DNA from: Chloroflexota bacterium
GTDB taxonomy: Bacteria > Chloroflexota > Limnocylindria > Limnocylindrales > CSP1-4
Direction: 5' to 3'
Length of the DNA: 9,694 bases
Assembly (NCBI GenBank): GCA_003158495.1
Contig: PMJT01000080.1
Location: 1-9,694 of the forward strand
The notes beneath the pieces are model-generated. The model did not search any database. It saw only the letters and a list, made by a program, of their open reading frames with translations, and was not told where the DNA came from. Both the position numbers and the translations under genes were made by a program. Positions 8,066-9,694 of this stretch are shown here, one piece after another (position 1 is the first letter of the stretch; every line of letters starts with the position of its first letter).

Positions 8066-9139
8066 TCAGCCCGCAGGCGGCGCCGTGGACTCGCGGACAA
8101 TCAGTGTGGGCTCGAAGTACGCCACGCACGGCTCGCGCGATGCCCCTGCGTCGCGCGCGAGCTCGACGGCCAACCTGACGCCCTCGGCGACTATGTCGTG
8201 GGTGGGCATGCGCAGGGTAGTGAGGCCGGGGATCGTGTAGGAGGCAATGGCGAGGTCGTCCCAGCCGACGACGGAGAGTTCTGCCGGCACGCTCCGGCCG
8301 AGGCGGTAAGCGGCGTGGAGGACGCCGACGGCGCTGATGTCCGTCGAGGTAGATACGGCGGTCGGCGGCTCCGGCAGCTTCAGCAATTCATGCAGGGCGG
8401 CCTCGCCACCCGCGAGTGAACTCGGCACGCGCTGGACGTAGCCTTCGGGCGGGCCGGCAAACCTGTCGCGCATGAACTCGATATAGGCCTCTTCGCGCTG
8501 CGTGTTGTTGCCGGGCAACTCGGCGCTGACGAAACCAATGCGTTCATGGCCCAGGCCGACGAGATGCTCGAGACCGATCACGGTCCCCTTCCGGTCGTCC
8601 GGGTTCACAGTCGGAAACTCGAGCGGGCTTATGCCCTGCCAGAGCGCCACTACCGGCAGGATCGAATCGCGGAGGTCGGCAAGCAGCCGCGGCTGGTCTT
8701 CGAGGTCTCCGACCATGATCAGCGCATCGCAGTGGCGGGTTTCCAGGACGGTGTTCAGCGAAAGGCCCTGCTGCCATCGGCCCTGGCCGCCCACCACTAT
8801 GTTGTAGCCGTGATTCGTCGCCTCGACCGCGAGCGCCTCGATTGCGTCGGCGAAGAACGGGTCGCTGAAGTCGCGCATGATCGCGCCGATCAGCATCGTC
8901 GCCGCCCCGCGCAGTCCGCGGGCGAGCGGATTCGGCCTGTAGCCGAGGCGCCGTGCGGCAGCGTTGACCCGCTCGCGCGTCTCGGCGGCGATCGGGACGC
9001 GCGTGGGAGCGTCGTTCAGGATCCGGGAGACCGTGCTTCTCGACACGCCCGATGCGACAGCGATATCGAGCATCGTTGGCGGCGAAACAGGATGCCCCGA
9101 TTCCGCCGGCCTTCTTCTGTCACCGGGGTCTCCGGGCAC
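8066..9139 (-). CDS. LacI-family transcriptional regulator
   Basis: A 357-residue DNA-binding regulator, most likely a sugar-responsive repressor. The N-terminal helix-turn-helix lies at residues 22-45 (TMLDIAVASGVSRSTVSRIL), followed by LGYRPNPLARGLR, whose NPLARGLR is the hinge helix that enters the minor groove. The periplasmic-binding-like effector domain runs from about residue 82 to the end: LIGAIMRDFSDPFFADAIEAL, LIMVGDLEDQ, LVGLGHERIGFVSAEL, TAVSTSTDISAVGVLHAA, ELSVVGWDDLAIASYTIPGLTTLRMP and LIVRES. The start is GTG 9137-9139, with GGGAGG (9149-9154) at a 9-nt spacing. The ATG at 9071-9073 would cut into helix 1 and is rejected. It lies between a GH127-type gene and the SDR-AKR pair, all on the same strand, so it probably controls that cluster. 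Confidence 0.92.
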   Translation of the reverse strand: MPGDPGDRRRPAESGHPVSPPTMLDIAVASGVSRSTVSRILNDAPTRVPIAAETRERVNAAARRLGYRPNPLARGLRGAATMLIGAIMRDFSDPFFADAIEALAVEATNHGYNIVVGGQGRWQQGLSLNTVLETRHCDALIMVGDLEDQPRLLADLRDSILPVVALWQGISPLEFPTVNPDDRKGTVIGLEHLVGLGHERIGFVSAELPGNNTQREEAYIEFMRDRFAGPPEGYVQRVPSSLAGGEAALHELLKLPEPPTAVSTSTDISAVGVLHAAYRLGRSVPAELSVVGWDDLAIASYTIPGLTTLRMPTHDIVAEGVRLAVELARDAGASREPCVAYFEPTLIVRESTAPPAG

Positions 9140-9148
9140 GATTAAGAG

Positions 9149-9154
9149 CCTCCC
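9149..9154 (-). promoter_or_regulatory. Ribosome binding site that fixes the lacI start at GTG
   Basis: On the minus strand GGGAGG lies 9 nt before GTG 9137-9139. The open frame extends further upstream to about 9412 but encodes an Arg-rich segment unlike the LacI family, so this is the best start and leaves a short N-terminal extension before the helix-turn-helix. Confidence 0.7.
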
Positions 9155-9211
9155 TGCTTGGACCTCGGCCTGGACCTGGGAGCCCTTTGCCGGGTCGTTG
9201 TGGGTCACGCG

Positions 9212-9243
9212 GATTCGACTCCGTAAGCCTACAACGTCGAATC
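9212..9243 (-). promoter_or_regulatory. Spaced inverted repeat upstream of lacI, candidate operator
   Basis: Perfect 8-bp arms GATTCGAC (9212-9219) and GTCGAATC (9236-9243) are separated by 16 nt, about 24 bp centre to centre. The repeat lies 73-104 nt upstream of the lacI start and 36 nt downstream of the GH127-type stop. No T run follows on the minus strand, so a regulatory or RNA-structural role seems likelier than termination. Confidence 0.4.
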
Positions 9244-9278
9244 GTCCGCGACCGTCGAAGCGACGCCTTTCTTGTCGG

Positions 9279-9694
9279 TCAGTCCTTCTCCCTCCGCGTT
9301 CTCGTAGGCAGCCAGATCCGCATCCCGAGCCCGGCGCGATTTCCCCAGGCGAAATAGGGCAGGGCTCGAACCCTGATCGGCTTGCTCGCGGCCGTGCCGG
9401 CAGTCGCTGCATGCCGGTGCCGGTAGGGCCACTTCGTTGCCGGCGGATCGCCGCGCAACTGCGCGTCTACGGTGATCCAGGTCAGTTCTCCGAGGCCCTG
9501 CTCCGCCTGAACGGAGGACTCGAGATTGGGCGACTCCGGGACCTCGAGCGATTCGACCGAGGTGCCCTCGGGCAGATCGGCGTCCTCGATCGCGTATACG
9601 AGCGGCCCCCGCTCGAGCGCGATCGTGCCTCTCACCGCGTCTATGCGCGGGTCCGGGACCGTCGCCCTTGGCGGCATTGCCATGTCCAGCGTGA
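9279..9694 (-). CDS. GH127-type glycosidase (DUF1680), C-terminal end, 5' part outside window
   Basis: The frame is open to the right edge of the window, so only about the last 138 residues are present. It reads TLDMAMPPR at the start, then IDAVRGTIALERGPLVYAIEDAD, and later IRVRALPYFAWGNRAGLGMRIWLP. These are the usual C-terminal beta-domain signatures of the DUF1680/GH127 family, which includes beta-L-arabinofuranosidases that release L-arabinose from plant glycans and glycoproteins. The catalytic cysteine region lies outside the window, so activity and substrate cannot be checked. Related GH146 enzymes share this C-terminal pattern and are the alternative. The stop is TGA 9279-9281. The lacI gene starts 139 nt downstream on the same strand. 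Confidence 0.82.
   Translation of the reverse strand, partial: TLDMAMPPRATVPDPRIDAVRGTIALERGPLVYAIEDADLPEGTSVESLEVPESPNLESSVQAEQGLGELTWITVDAQLRGDPPATKWPYRHRHAATAGTAASKPIRVRALPYFAWGNRAGLGMRIWLPTRTRREKD

Noticed and set aside
9205..9235. T-arm-like sequence (GGAGTCGAATCC on the minus strand) suggesting a tRNA or attachment site
   Set aside because: The flanking bases do not make a 5-bp T stem, and no anticodon, D arm or acceptor stem can be found nearby. It is explained by the inverted repeat.
9140..9412. N-terminal extension of the LacI frame
   Set aside because: It overlaps the end of the GH127-type gene and is Arg/Gly-rich. GTG 9137-9139 with GGGAGG fits the family N-terminus.

Overview
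This is a GC-rich bacterial chromosomal window, roughly two-thirds G+C by eye. The secreted protein with Thr-Pro-rich (TPTATPT) linkers and a C-terminal membrane anchor, next to a flagellin gene, points towards Chloroflexota, perhaps a Limnocylindria-like lineage. That placement is inference from style, not from a phylogenetic marker. I see no rRNA, tRNA, CRISPR array, insertion sequence, integrase or phage gene.

Layout. Positions 1-760 (+) hold the C-terminal part of a flagellin, cut off at its 5' end by the window. A perfect 12-bp stem at 808-836 with T-rich flanks on both sides separates it from a convergent gene (865-1779, -) for a secreted, four-cysteine, C-terminally anchored protein of unknown function. 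After a gap of about 400 bp with no clear gene comes acetyl-CoA synthetase acs (2184-4106, +), complete and with its key motifs intact. A second gap of about 370 bp, containing an imperfect 20-bp palindrome, precedes a secreted beta-propeller-like protein of the TIGR03118 family (4476-5606, +). That gene is followed by two consecutive strong hairpins, the first with a T-rich tail.

From about 5850 to the right edge everything lies on the minus strand and looks like a sugar or glycoside utilisation cluster. In transcription order it holds the C-terminal end of a GH127-type (DUF1680) glycosidase, a LacI-family repressor, an NAD-dependent epimerase/dehydratase (SDR), and a YghZ/Gpr-type aldo/keto reductase. 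The last two genes are only 5 nt apart, and the reductase appears to start at TTG with its ribosome binding site inside the end of the SDR gene, so they are probably translationally coupled. Two inverted repeats, one upstream of lacI and one upstream of the SDR gene, are candidate operators.

No clear undescribed defence or mobile system is visible. The most open questions are the anchored four-cysteine protein beside the flagellin, the physiological substrate of the GH127/LacI/SDR/AKR cluster, and the two inverted repeats.
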